64,000 bases of DNA from JAAYDH01 sp035353055 (lineage in GTDB: Bacteria; Bacillota_I; Bacilli_A; RFN20; CAG-826). Positions 9,148 to 17,226 of the stretch are shown piece by piece; the first letter of the stretch is position 1; each line of letters opens with the position of its first letter. The translations under genes were made by a program, and so were the position numbers. The DNA lies in the NCBI GenBank assembly GCA_035353055.1, contig DAOPYW010000003.1, positions 1 to 64,000 on the forward strand. Reading direction: 5' to 3'. The notes under the pieces were generated by a model. The model was not told the DNA's origin and did no database searches. It was given only the letters and a program-made list of their open reading frames with translations.

Positions 9148-9576
9148 TTAATTCTCAGAGCCAAGATTTTCGGCAGTACTTTCAAAGCCAGAAATGGCGT
9201 TTTTCTCGTACTTTTCGTAAGCTTGTTTATTCCAAACTTCGATATGGTCGCCCATACCGATAACCATGACTTCCTTGCCAATTTGGAATTTCTCTAGAAG
9301 CAAAGCGGGGATTTGAACGCGGCCGGATTTATCGATTTCTAGCTCGCAAGTCGAGGCGAGTTGGACGCGAAGATAATCGCGAGCGCTCTTTTTGTTGAAT
9401 GGCAAAGTGTTGAATTCAGTGACTAGTTTTTCGAACTCACAAGCTTTGTAAATCGATAGGGCTCCGTCGAACCCTTTCATGATGAAAACTTTAACGCCTG
9501 TCTCTTCTCTCATCTTGCGAGGAATGACTAAGCGACCTTTTTCATCTAGTGTGTGAGCAAAACTACCAAAGAACAT
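9148..9576 (-). CDS. mraZ: Transcriptional regulator MraZ
   Basis: DNA-binding repressor of its own division operon. It has two SpoVT/AbrB-type repeats, each with a DxxGR core: DEKGRLVIP near the N-terminus and DKSGRVQIP in the second half. The ATG at 9576 gives a 142-residue protein with the usual family start (MFFGSFAHTLDEKG). An upstream in-frame GTG at 9585 lies inside the operator and is less likely. No normal ribosome binding site is visible, because the space is taken by the GTGGGAAA repeats. It is followed by rsmH and the small membrane protein. Confidence 0.95.
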   Translation of the reverse strand: MFFGSFAHTLDEKGRLVIPRKMREETGVKVFIMKGFDGALSIYKACEFEKLVTEFNTLPFNKKSARDYLRVQLASTCELEIDKSGRVQIPALLLEKFQIGKEVMVIGMGDHIEVWNKQAYEKYEKNAISGFESTAENLGSEN

Positions 9577-9580
9577 ATTT

Positions 9581-9605
9581 CCCACTATTTCCCACTTTCT
9601 TCCAC
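9581..9605 (-). promoter_or_regulatory. MraZ operator: three GTGG boxes at 10-base spacing
   Basis: On the minus strand three direct repeats GTGGAAG, GTGGGAA and GTGGGAA begin at 9605, 9595 and 9585, exactly one helical turn apart. This is the known MraZ-box layout (repeated GTGG-N-A). They sit between the -10 element and the mraZ start, so bound MraZ would block its own transcription. Confidence 0.85.
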
Positions 9606-9614
9606 TGCACCACC

Positions 9615-9644
9615 ATTATAGACAAATAGAGCAAAATTGAGCAA
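9615..9644 (-). promoter_or_regulatory. SigA-type promoter of mraZ
   Basis: On the minus strand TTGCTC and a perfect TATAAT are 18 bases apart. The predicted transcript begins near 9607, within the upstream end of the MraZ boxes. Confidence 0.75.
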
Positions 9645-9674
9645 TCATTTTTTCTATATAAAAATCAAAAGCAA

Positions 9675-9703
9675 AATAAAAAACTCCACCAAGCGGTGAA
9701 GTT
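9675..9703 (-). terminator. Terminator after the pheST-DUF177 unit
   Basis: Nine-base stem AACTTCACC/GGTGGAGTT (one G-U pair) with loop GCTT, followed by six T on the minus strand. It separates the pheS-pheT-DUF177 unit from the mraZ promoter. Confidence 0.85.
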
Positions 9704-9736
9704 CATTATTTTTAACATTTTATGTTAATATAGGTG

Positions 9737-10225
9737 TTATTCTATTTTGACACTGTCTAGTTTTTCCCAGCGAGAATCAGTTTTTGTTTCCTTTTCTTTA
9801 AGATATTCATCTTCGCTGATGATGCGGTAGCCTTCTCCGCCTGAAGGGAGCTTTTCGCCCTTTCCCACCACTTTGCTAGGGATGTGAGAGAGAATTAAAC
9901 CGAGGATGTGATCATCGAGCTCGACGATGTTTTGCGGCTCGTAAAAAGCGGTCGCATCTTCCGAGTTATCAGAGAACACTAATTCATCGTGTAGCTTTAG
10001 GCTAATTGGGACATCCTTTAGCGAGTAAGCGCTGATGGCCACCACCTGTGATTTTACCTCGACGACCACTCGGAGAATCTCTTGATTTTGATAGGCTTTT
10101 GCTTCGACGTGGCACGAGATAATTTTGCGAAGAAATGACGGGTCAAATTTGGCATCGCTAAAATCGATATCTTCCGCAAAAGATACTTCCTTATTTAGCG
10201 GTAATGTCTGGCGATTTATCTTCAT
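9737..10225 (-). CDS. DUF177 (YceD-type) protein
   Basis: A 162-residue member of the DUF177/YceD family, implicated in 23S rRNA accumulation and usually encoded beside rpmF. The C-terminal pattern (ILSHIPSKVVGKGE, then GGEGYRIISEDEYLKEK, then DSRWEKL) matches the family's acidic loop and final DxRxxKL motif. The Cys pair found in many members is absent, as no Cys lies in the expected C-x-x-C position. It starts one base after the pheT stop, so it is translationally coupled. The expected rpmF is not present in the 70 bases before the mraZ promoter. Confidence 0.75.
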   Translation of the reverse strand: MKINRQTLPLNKEVSFAEDIDFSDAKFDPSFLRKIISCHVEAKAYQNQEILRVVVEVKSQVVAISAYSLKDVPISLKLHDELVFSDNSEDATAFYEPQNIVELDDHILGLILSHIPSKVVGKGEKLPSGGEGYRIISEDEYLKEKETKTDSRWEKLDSVKIE

Positions 10226-10226
10226 T

Positions 10227-12425
10227 TTAACTCCGTAATTCGGCTTTATAAGCTCTGGTCAATTCGGCTTTTATTTTATTGAGAGTATCGCTCACTTCTC
10301 GATCAGTTAAAGTGTGATCATCGCTGCGGCAAATCACTTTGACAGCGATGGATTTTTGGCCTTCAGGAATGCCTTTTCCGGCGTAGACATCAAAGATGAG
10401 AGCATCGCTCACCAGACCTTGTCCGATAATTTTGATGGTCTTGACAATGTCCTTGGCTTCGATGTGTCCATCGATGACAAACGCTAGGTCTCTTTCGATG
10501 GATGGGAAGCGAGATAATGGGGTCATTTTTAAGCCATTCACCTTCGCATCCAATAAAGTGGAGAGATTGAGCTCAAGCACCGCGGCATTTGACTTGCCAA
10601 ATCCGTACTCTTCAATTTTNNNNNNNNNNNNNNNNNNNNNNNNNNNNNNNNNNNNNNNNNNNNNNNNNNNNNNNNNNNNNNNNNNNNNNNNNNNNNNNNN
10701 NNNNNNNNNNNNNNNNNNNTGTCGAGCCGCGTTAAATGAGGCGGCTTTTAATAAGCTGTGAACGACGTGAGTTCTCATCACTTCGTGCTCATCCGTTAAG
10801 GGATTCATGATGACGTAGTGATCTTCTTGATTTAATAAATTAAAGGCATCCTTTTCTTTCTTGCTGATTAAAGAATAAGTCAGGCATTCGTCGAGCCCGC
10901 GATCGAGCAAGAAATAACGCACTTGTCTCAATCTTTGCTGAGGAGCAGTCAAGATGCCGACTTTCGCGTCCAATTTCGGAAGTATAGAGTGGACATTATT
11001 GTATCCGAGCAAGCGAATGACCTCTTCGCTTAAGTCAGCTTCTGAAACGATGTCTAATCTCCAAGCGGGGACTACGGCAATGAAATACCCCGTGACATTT
11101 AACATCACTTGGAAATGGAGTCTCTCTAAGGCTTCTTTGATTTGCTTGCCAGTAAAGGTAGTACCTAATCTAGCGTTGATATTTTTGACATCGGAGATAA
11201 TCCGCTGATCTTTTTGCTCTTCGCTCTGATATTCCACCACGTTGCTGTAGTGTTTAGCTCCGCCGATCTCTCTGAGCAATTTGGTCGCATATTCCAAGAC
11301 AAAAGCGGCTTGGAAATGATTGGTGCCTTTGACAAAGCGCGAAGATGATTCGCTCACTAAGCCGAGGCGATTAGAGGTGTGGCGAATGCTGGCTCCTTTG
11401 AAGGAAGCGGCTTCAATATAGATATTCTTCGTCTTTTCATCAACCGCGCATTCTAAAGCGCCCATCACGCCGCCTAAGCATTTGGGCTGTTTATCGCAGG
11501 AGATAACGATATCTCCAGGAATGATCTCATAGGTCTTTTCATCGAGGGCGACGAAAGAGCCTTGATAGTCATCTCGAGCGATGAGCTCTTTCTTTTTTAA
11601 CTTGTCGGCATCATACATGTGCAGTGGCTGACCAGTCATCATCATCACATAGTTGCCAATATCGACGATATTGTTGATGCTTCGTATTCCTAAACCTGAC
11701 AGCTGTTCTTGCAGCCAGACAGGCGATTTTTGAGTGACAATTCCACGGATTTCTTTGCCAGCGAACTGAGTGCATGCTTTCGTGGCTGAGCCGACATTTA
11801 ATTCGGTCTCAAAATTCGCCATCGGCTCCACTTCGGGAATGCTGACAGGGCGAGAGAAAATCGCACCGAGTTCACGAGCGATATTGAAAACCGATAATAA
11901 GTCGGGGCGATTGGCTAAAATTTTGAGATTGAAAATCACATCATCGTAACCGATGTATTCCAAGACTTTTTCTTCCCCGACTGGCGCATCAGCAGGAAGC
12001 TCTTCGATTCCTTCTAATTGAGCTTTGGAAAGATATTTACTATCGACGCCAAGCTCGAGCAAAGAGCAGCACATTCCCGAGGAAGGGATGCCACGAATCT
12101 TGGCTTCTTTGATTTCGATTTGAGGGAGCTTTGCTCCGACGCGAGCGACGATAACTTTTAATCCTAGGCGAGCGTTAGGCGCGCCACAGACGATTTGACT
12201 GACGCCATATTTGGCTCCCATATCGACTTTTAAAACATGGAGGTGATCGCTATCGGGATGCGGGAGGCATTCGACGATTTCACCGATGACGAGATCAGTT
12301 CCGCTGGCAAGCGTCACCACTTCTTCCACTTCGACGCCGGAAAAAGTTAATCGATCAGCGATTTCTTTGGGAGATAGTCCCTCTAAGGAGATGAATTGTT
12401 TAAGATTTTTTATACTAACTAACAT
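10227..12425 (-). CDS. pheT: Phenylalanyl-tRNA synthetase beta subunit (contains scaffold gap)
   Basis: Beta subunit of the alpha2-beta2 enzyme that charges tRNA-Phe. An EMAP-type tRNA-binding domain lies at about residues 40-150 (GEIVECLPHPDSDHLHVLKV), followed by the B3/B4 editing domain, the B5 domain and a C-terminal ferredoxin-like anticodon-binding domain. The gene is broken by 100 N at 10620-10719, with no overlap at the edges. Compared with family members of about 800 residues, roughly 100 residues of the catalytic-like core (between HSLLKAASFNAAR and KIEEYGFGKSNAAVL) are missing, so the true gap is probably 300 bases or more. Frame is kept only by chance. Gene order pheS-pheT is standard. 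Confidence 0.95.
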   Translation of the reverse strand: MLVSIKNLKQFISLEGLSPKEIADRLTFSGVEVEEVVTLASGTDLVIGEIVECLPHPDSDHLHVLKVDMGAKYGVSQIVCGAPNARLGLKVIVARVGAKLPQIEIKEAKIRGIPSSGMCCSLLELGVDSKYLSKAQLEGIEELPADAPVGEEKVLEYIGYDDVIFNLKILANRPDLLSVFNIARELGAIFSRPVSIPEVEPMANFETELNVGSATKACTQFAGKEIRGIVTQKSPVWLQEQLSGLGIRSINNIVDIGNYVMMMTGQPLHMYDADKLKKKELIARDDYQGSFVALDEKTYEIIPGDIVISCDKQPKCLGGVMGALECAVDEKTKNIYIEAASFKGASIRHTSNRLGLVSESSSRFVKGTNHFQAAFVLEYATKLLREIGGAKHYSNVVEYQSEEQKDQRIISDVKNINARLGTTFTGKQIKEALERLHFQVMLNVTGYFIAVVPAWRLDIVSEADLSEEVIRLLGYNNVHSILPKLDAKVGILTAPQQRLRQVRYFLLDRGLDECLTYSLISKKEKDAFNLLNQEDHYVIMNPLTDEHEVMRTHVVHSLLKAASFNAARXXXXXXXXXXXXXXXXXXXXXXXXXXXXXXXXXXKIEEYGFGKSNAAVLELNLSTLLDAKVNGLKMTPLSRFPSIERDLAFVIDGHIEAKDIVKTIKIIGQGLVSDALIFDVYAGKGIPEGQKSIAVKVICRSDDHTLTDREVSDTLNKIKAELTRAYKAELRS
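10620..10719. other. Scaffold gap (100 N) inside pheT
   Basis: Exactly 100 N. The flanks share no sequence. By comparison with PheT of normal length the real missing segment is probably three or more times longer than drawn. Confidence 0.95.
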
Positions 12426-12445
12426 ATTGCTATTGCCTTTCGAGA

Positions 12446-13480
12446 TTATCTCTTTTTGAATTGATGGAGGAAGCGCACATCATTTTGGTAGAATTTGCGG
12501 ATATCATCAATTCCGTAGCGGAGAATCGCGACTCTTTCGATGCCGACGCCAAAGGCGAAGCCTGAATATTCGCGAGGATTGTAACCATTTAATTCCAGGA
12601 CGCGAGGATTGACCATTCCCCCACCGAGGATTTCGATATAGCCAGTATCTTTGCACATCGGGCAGCCTTTGCCGCCGCAATTGGCGCAGGTGATGTCGAT
12701 TTCAACGCTCGGCTCAGTAAAAGGAAAGTAAGAGGAGCGGAGGCGAATCTCGCGCTTCTCGCCAAACATCTTCTTCACAAAGAGTTCAAGAGTGGACTTT
12801 AAGTTGCCAATATTTAAATTTTTATCGATGGCTAAGCCTTCAATCTGAGCGAACTGATGGGAGTGAGTGGCATCGTCATCATCGCGGCGAAAGGTTTTTC
12901 CGGGGCAGATAACGCGAATGGGTTGGCCTTTGTATTTTTGCATCTCGTGAGCCTGCACCGCGGAGGTGTGGGTTCTTAATAAGGTATTCTCATCAATATA
13001 GAAGCTATCTTGCATATCGCGAGCAGGGTGATCGTGGGGAATATTCAAGAGTTCGAAATTATTCATGTCGCTTTCCACTTCAGGGCCATCGGCGACGGTG
13101 TAGCCCATCCCCAAGAAAATATCGGTGATTTCATCGATGATGATATGGAAAGGGTTTCTCGCTCCGAGATTTGCCCCTCGACCAGGCAATGTAATATCGA
13201 TGGCTTCGCTCTGGAGCTTCTTATCGAGTTCCAAAGCGGCTAATTTTTGATTCTTTTCATCGAGAGAGGAAGCGATTTGCGTCTTAGTCTCGTACATCTC
13301 GCGGCCAAAATCTTTCTTTTCTTCGTCAGGGAGAGAGCTGATTAATGATCCGAGTGAGGCCAGTTCGCTTTTCTTGGCAAAATAGCGGTTTCGCACCGCA
13401 TTGATATCTTCTAATGAATTAGCTTGTTCAATGTCAGATAGAGCTTGTTTCAAAATCGCACTCAGTTTTTCGTTTTTCAT
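12446..13480 (-). CDS. pheS: Phenylalanyl-tRNA synthetase alpha subunit
   Basis: Catalytic alpha subunit, class II. The ATG at 13480 gives 344 residues and has AGGAG upstream. An in-frame ATG at 13534 would add 18 untypical residues. An N-terminal coiled-coil arm (about 1-90) is followed by the class II core with HPARDMQDSFYI, the motif 2 region TFRRDDDDATHSHQFAQIEGL and the motif 3 region GFAFGVGIERVAILRYGI. A CxxC...CxxC cluster (CANCGGKGCPMCKDTGYIE) sits before motif 3, as in many Firmicutes. It leads the pheS-pheT-DUF177 unit. No T-box is visible in the short leader. Confidence 0.96.
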   Translation of the reverse strand: MKNEKLSAILKQALSDIEQANSLEDINAVRNRYFAKKSELASLGSLISSLPDEEKKDFGREMYETKTQIASSLDEKNQKLAALELDKKLQSEAIDITLPGRGANLGARNPFHIIIDEITDIFLGMGYTVADGPEVESDMNNFELLNIPHDHPARDMQDSFYIDENTLLRTHTSAVQAHEMQKYKGQPIRVICPGKTFRRDDDDATHSHQFAQIEGLAIDKNLNIGNLKSTLELFVKKMFGEKREIRLRSSYFPFTEPSVEIDITCANCGGKGCPMCKDTGYIEILGGGMVNPRVLELNGYNPREYSGFAFGVGIERVAILRYGIDDIRKFYQNDVRFLHQFKKR

Positions 13481-13605
13481 AATTGATATGCTCCTAAAAT
13501 GATGGGTCAAATAGATTAATTTAGTATAACACAAGACATATAAGAAATGTATTTCTTAATATGAGCTGACTATAATTTTATTAATTAAACGCAAGCTTGA
13601 GCAAT

Positions 13606-13628
13606 AAAAAAATAGCCTTAAGGCTATT
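13606..13628 (-). terminator. Terminator after the LRR surface protein gene
   Basis: Perfect palindrome AATAGCCTTAAGGCTATT flanked by A-rich and T-rich runs on both sides, giving a minus-strand T run and possibly a bidirectional terminator. Confidence 0.8.
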
Positions 13629-13646
13629 TATTTTTTTGTTTATCGA

Positions 13647-15149
13647 TTACCAGATAGTTGGCTCGCCCTGAACGTAATGCCAGTGACGGCCATCGGTGTT
13701 TGGTGTTTCACTGTAGAAGTAGAGCTTCGATTTTATTCCGTTCAAAGAAGACTTAACCGAGCTAGAAAGCGCGCTGCCTTCATAGAAGAATTTGGCATCC
13801 CAGTTGACTCCGTTGAAAGCATTGTTTGCGATGTTTTGAACTGAGGTTGGAATGATGATAGTGGCTAGGTTGTAACAATTCTCGAAAGCTTTTTTGTCGA
13901 TCGAAGTGACGCTGTCAGGAATGTCAATTTTGGTCAACGCACCACATCCTCCGAAAGCAGTCTCGCCAATGGAGACTAAATCTTTGGATAATTCGACTGA
14001 GGAAAGATTATAGCAATACTTGAATGCGCTGCTGCCAATAGCAGTCACGCCATCAGGCATATCAATGCTCTTTAATTGCTGGCAGCTTTCAAAAGCGCTG
14101 CTGCCAATTGCCTGAAGATTGCTAGATAGATCAACTGAGGCGAGATTATAGCAATTTTTAAAGGCGTATGAACCGAGAGCGATCACGGAATCAGGAAGAA
14201 CAACATTTGTTAATTGATGGCAATTCTCAAAGGTTTTAGCCTCGATAGTATTCAAATTGTTAGGAAGAGAAATAGAGGTTAATAAATAGCAGGAGGAAAA
14301 CGCTCCTTCTCCAATGCTAGTAACGCTATTAGGGATATTGAAATTCGTCAATTGTCCGCAGGCATAAAAAGCGTAGTCGCCAATCTCTTGTAAATTATTT
14401 GGCAAGCTGGCTGAAGTGAGAGAGGAGCAATTGTAGAAAGCGCTATCGCCGATTGACACGACAGTGCTCGGCAAAGAGAGAGTTTGGAGATAGTAATTTT
14501 TAAAAGCATCATCAGCAATTTCAGTCACATAAGCGGAGTTGACTCCATCAAAGATCTTGCAGGGAATGACGATGTCGGTGTCAGTTCCCGTGTAGCCCTT
14601 GATCACATACTCTCCATTTGATGGGACATAGTCATAGATGAATTCACCCTTTGTGCTGGTCCAGTAGGGATTGAGAGTTTCCGAGCATGAATAACTAATC
14701 ACCACATCTGCGAGAGGGACGGCGGCNNNNNNNNNNNNNNNNNNNNNNNNNNNNNNNNNNNNNNNNNNNNNNNNNNNNNNNNNNNNNNNNNNNNNNNNNN
14801 NNNNNNNNNNNNNNNNNNNNNNNNNNGGATTGAAGATAGAATTTGAGGAAAAATTGACATTTTTATAACCGAAAGTCACTGTGTTTCCATTTTCGGTAAT
14901 GGCATCAAAAGTTCCCTGTGAATCGCCATCTTCTTCTCCAGTATCAGAAGGGATGGCAATCTTGGAAATTGACTTGGAGATATTCGAGCGGTTTTTTTCG
15001 CTGCCTAAGTTGAGAACATATTGATTATTGGAACCATCATTTTTTGCAGAACCAATAGTGTTATTTCCGACCGTGAAAGCATAGCAAAGGGAACAGAAAA
15101 GTCCAAGTGTTGTAATAGCTATTCCGAATGTTTTTGCATCTTTATTCAT
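13647..15149 (-). CDS. Secreted BspA-type leucine-rich-repeat protein (contains scaffold gap)
   Basis: A surface or secreted protein of at least 466 known residues. A hydrophobic signal segment covers about residues 7-26, with no clear lipobox. From about residue 200 to 450 there are some ten tandem repeats of about 23 residues with the pattern LP..L..IG..AF..C..L, the Treponema/BspA type (LRR_5). Such proteins bind host or matrix components or other cells. No C-terminal anchor is seen; the protein ends in a short Trp/His-rich segment. A 100 N gap at 14727-14826 removes an unknown part of the N-terminal half. AGGAGG precedes the start and a strong terminator follows. The ligand is unknown. 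Confidence 0.85.
   Translation of the reverse strand: MNKDAKTFGIAITTLGLFCSLCYAFTVGNNTIGSAKNDGSNNQYVLNLGSEKNRSNISKSISKIAIPSDTGEEDGDSQGTFDAITENGNTVTFGYKNVNFSSNSIFNXXXXXXXXXXXXXXXXXXXXXXXXXXXXXXXXXXAAVPLADVVISYSCSETLNPYWTSTKGEFIYDYVPSNGEYVIKGYTGTDTDIVIPCKIFDGVNSAYVTEIADDAFKNYYLQTLSLPSTVVSIGDSAFYNCSSLTSASLPNNLQEIGDYAFYACGQLTNFNIPNSVTSIGEGAFSSCYLLTSISLPNNLNTIEAKTFENCHQLTNVVLPDSVIALGSYAFKNCYNLASVDLSSNLQAIGSSAFESCQQLKSIDMPDGVTAIGSSAFKYCYNLSSVELSKDLVSIGETAFGGCGALTKIDIPDSVTSIDKKAFENCYNLATIIIPTSVQNIANNAFNGVNWDAKFFYEGSALSSSVKSSLNGIKSKLYFYSETPNTDGRHWHYVQGEPTIW
14727..14826. other. Scaffold gap (100 N) inside the LRR protein gene
   Basis: Exactly 100 N with unrelated flanks. The true size and missing residues are unknown. 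Confidence 0.95.
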
Positions 15150-15357
15150 GAACTTTCCTCCTTTTAACCTATTTCTCGCGCGTACGTAAACGGCCGAGAT
15201 AGTATGTTATCACAAAATTAAAAAAAATCAAATAGTTTTTGAACATTTTTTTAAAAACTGAAAAAGCAAAGAAAAAAACGGGATTGTTCGGCTCACTTTC
15301 CATATTTTGTCTATTCTATTAAATAATCGCGTGTGCGAGTATATATATAAACAGGTT
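15150..15357. other. AT-rich intergenic region, no gene seen
   Basis: A 208-base gap between the LRR gene and the rRNA methyltransferase gene, both on the minus strand. It must hold the LRR promoter and the end of the methyltransferase unit, but no convincing -35/-10 pair or strong hairpin was found. No ORF with a ribosome binding site is present. Confidence 0.5.
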
Positions 15358-16083
15358 TTATTTTTTGAAATGATACATGAGAATTCCGGCCGCTACTGAA
15401 ACATTTAGCGAGTCGATATCTTTCATTGGGATATTTACGAAAACTTTCGCATTGCTTTTAACCTTGTCGCTTATTCCGTGAGCTTCATTTCCTAACGCGA
15501 GAATAAAAGGAGTTTTAACTTTTGCGTCTTCGAGGGGAATCGAATCGCTGGATAAGGTGGAGGCGATAATCTGATGGCTATTGGCATAATTGGCTATTTC
15601 ATCTTCGAAGATCGGAATGAGAAAGATAGCTCCTTTGCTCGCTGAAACGACTTTCTCGTTATAGATGCTCACGCACCCTTCGCCGAGTATCACCGCGTCG
15701 TAATTTAACGCGAGCGCGGTGCGTATAATCGTGCCCATATTTCCAGGATCAGCAATATCATCGAGAAAAATACCCCTCTCGATAACGTTTGGCTTTTTCG
15801 CTGGTAGAAAGCGAGAAATAAACACAACGCCTTCAGGATGGGCGGAAAACGCTATTTTATCGATGATTTCAGGGGTGACGAGATATTGATTTACTTCCTC
15901 GGGGATATTTGGTATTTCTTCGAGAGTAAAAACATCGGTGACTAAACGGGATTCTAATGCTAGCTCTAAGCACTTCTTTCCCTCACCTAAAAATGAGTTC
16001 TTTTCTTTGCGGCCTTTGCTGGTCTTCAGGTAATGCGCATATTTGATTTTTGCGTTCTCGCGCGAAGTGATGGTTTTAATCAT
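15358..16083 (-). CDS. SpoU/TrmH-family RNA 2'-O-methyltransferase
   Basis: Methylates a ribose in rRNA or tRNA, using S-adenosylmethionine. The 241-residue protein has an N-terminal L30e-like substrate-binding region (about 1-90) and a SPOUT domain. Motif 1 is LDDIADPGNMGTIIRTA, motif 2 is LALGNEAHGIS and motif 3 is IPMKDIDSLNVSVAAGILMY, all highly typical. It overlaps the end of the YgjP-like gene by eight bases and has AAGGGA upstream, so the two are coexpressed. The exact RNA target (23S rRNA most likely) cannot be told from sequence. Confidence 0.92.
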   Translation of the reverse strand: MIKTITSRENAKIKYAHYLKTSKGRKEKNSFLGEGKKCLELALESRLVTDVFTLEEIPNIPEEVNQYLVTPEIIDKIAFSAHPEGVVFISRFLPAKKPNVIERGIFLDDIADPGNMGTIIRTALALNYDAVILGEGCVSIYNEKVVSASKGAIFLIPIFEDEIANYANSHQIIASTLSSDSIPLEDAKVKTPFILALGNEAHGISDKVKSNAKVFVNIPMKDIDSLNVSVAAGILMYHFKK

Positions 16084-16717
16084 GGAATTTTCCCTTTCTC
16101 AACCGCTGATGGAGCGCCTTATAATTCGGGCAATAATGATAGACTAAATTGTAGAATTTTGGCCCATGTCCAGAAACTAGGCAATGGGCTAGCTCGTGAA
16201 TAATGATGGCATCGAGAACATCGAGTGAGTAATGCATAAGGACTGTGGAATAGGTAATCGAGTGATTTCCCAGAGAATTAGATCCATAGCGAGTGGACAT
16301 TTTTCTCAGCTTAATATTGTTATTTGCTAATCCCATTTGCGCTTCGTAAAATCGCGTTCTTTTGCTCATTACTTTCAGGAACCATTGGCGGAGTCTTATA
16401 TCTAGTTGTTTTTGGTCTTTGTAGGGTATAATTGTCCCATCTCCAAAGAGGATTTCACCGCTGCTTTGGAGCTCGATTTTCTGCCCGAGCAAATAAATAA
16501 AATCATCGCCTTTCCCTAAGACGTGAGGATTTTCATCGATTAGTTTCACCGCGAACTTGTCTAGCCCTTCAACGATGCGATTTTGAGCAGTGAACAAGGG
16601 GCAATAGATAAGAAAACCACCATCGCGAAAATGGTAGGAAATGCAATGATTATGCTTGTACTGAATATTGACGAGGTATTCATTTCCTTTATAGATATAA
16701 TTGAATTGTTTTGTCAT
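16076..16717 (-). CDS. YgjP-like zinc metallopeptidase
   Basis: A 213-residue protein of the YgjP/DUF45 (WLM-like) family. The HELAHCLVSGHGPKFY motif near the C-terminus provides the HExxH zinc ligands and catalytic Glu plus a third His. The N-terminal half is a beta-rich region seen in the family. The substrate is unknown. The ATG at 16717 is preferred over an upstream in-frame start at 16753, because a perfect TATAAT ends exactly six bases before it and there is no good ribosome binding site, so the message may be leaderless. It overlaps the methyltransferase gene. Confidence 0.85.
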   Translation of the reverse strand: MTKQFNYIYKGNEYLVNIQYKHNHCISYHFRDGGFLIYCPLFTAQNRIVEGLDKFAVKLIDENPHVLGKGDDFIYLLGQKIELQSSGEILFGDGTIIPYKDQKQLDIRLRQWFLKVMSKRTRFYEAQMGLANNNIKLRKMSTRYGSNSLGNHSITYSTVLMHYSLDVLDAIIIHELAHCLVSGHGPKFYNLVYHYCPNYKALHQRLRKGKFHD

Positions 16718-16728
16718 GGCGTTATTAT
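16701..16728 (+). promoter_or_regulatory. Promoter of the DUF523 gene
   Basis: TTGAAT and TATTAT are 16 bases apart, giving a predicted transcript start near 16735 and a leader of about 38 bases with AAGGAA before the ATG. A second pair, TTGAAT at 16732 and TAGAAT at 16755 with 17 bases between, is nearly as good but would leave almost no leader. It overlaps the divergent YgjP-like promoter. Confidence 0.55.
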
Positions 16729-16729
16729 A
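16724..16729 (-). promoter_or_regulatory. -10 element six bases before the YgjP-like start codon
   Basis: TATAAT on the minus strand is followed by six bases and then the ATG at 16717, so transcription would begin at or next to the start codon. No convincing -35 or ribosome binding site is present. Confidence 0.55.
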
Positions 16730-16772
16730 CCTTGAATATAGGAAGTAAGACATATAGAATTATGAAGGAAAT

Positions 16773-17216
16773 ATGGAAAAAATATTAATCTCCGCATGTT
16801 TAGCGGGCGAACGTTGCCGTTATGACGGCAAGAATAACTACAATCCTCTCATTAAGGAATTGCTCCAAAAATATGAGTTGGTTCCTTTTTGCCCTGAGGT
16901 CGAAGGTGGATTATCCATCCCTCGCGATCCCAGCGAAAGAAAGAGAGATCTAGTAGTCTCTAAAACTGGCCACAATGTTACCAGACAATTCGCTAAGGGG
17001 GCGGAATTAGCTTTAAATATTTGTCGATATCTCGGCATTCACATCACCATTCTCAAAGAAAACAGCCCTTCTTGCGGCGTCAATCAAATCTATGATGGAA
17101 GCTTCTCCAATCGCTTGATTCCCGGATCAGGAATGACAGCTGAACTATTAAAAAGAAAAGGCATCCGCGTCATTTCGGAAAATGACATCGAAGCCTTCTT
17201 GCAAGAAACTAGATAA
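16773..17216 (+). CDS. DUF523 family protein
   Basis: A 147-residue cytoplasmic protein of the DUF523 family (YbbK type). Diagnostic features are the N-terminal ISACLAGERCRYDGKNN, then CPEVEGGLSIPR, and ENSPSCGVNQIYDGSF, each with a conserved Cys or Asp. The function of the stand-alone family is not established. A weak ribosome binding site AAGGAA precedes the ATG. It is the only plus-strand gene in the first 43 kb and converges on the dUTPase gene, with ten bases between the stop codons. Confidence 0.9.
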   Translation: MEKILISACLAGERCRYDGKNNYNPLIKELLQKYELVPFCPEVEGGLSIPRDPSERKRDLVVSKTGHNVTRQFAKGAELALNICRYLGIHITILKENSPSCGVNQIYDGSFSNRLIPGSGMTAELLKRKGIRVISENDIEAFLQETR

Positions 17217-17226
17217 ATATAGTCGA

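Noticed and set aside
9704..9736. rpmF expected beside the DUF177 gene
   Set aside because: The space before the terminator is too short for the gene and no L32 motif is present on either strand.
12446..13534. Longer pheS start at 13534
   Set aside because: The added 18 residues are not typical and the ATG at 13480 has an AGGAG site at a suitable distance.
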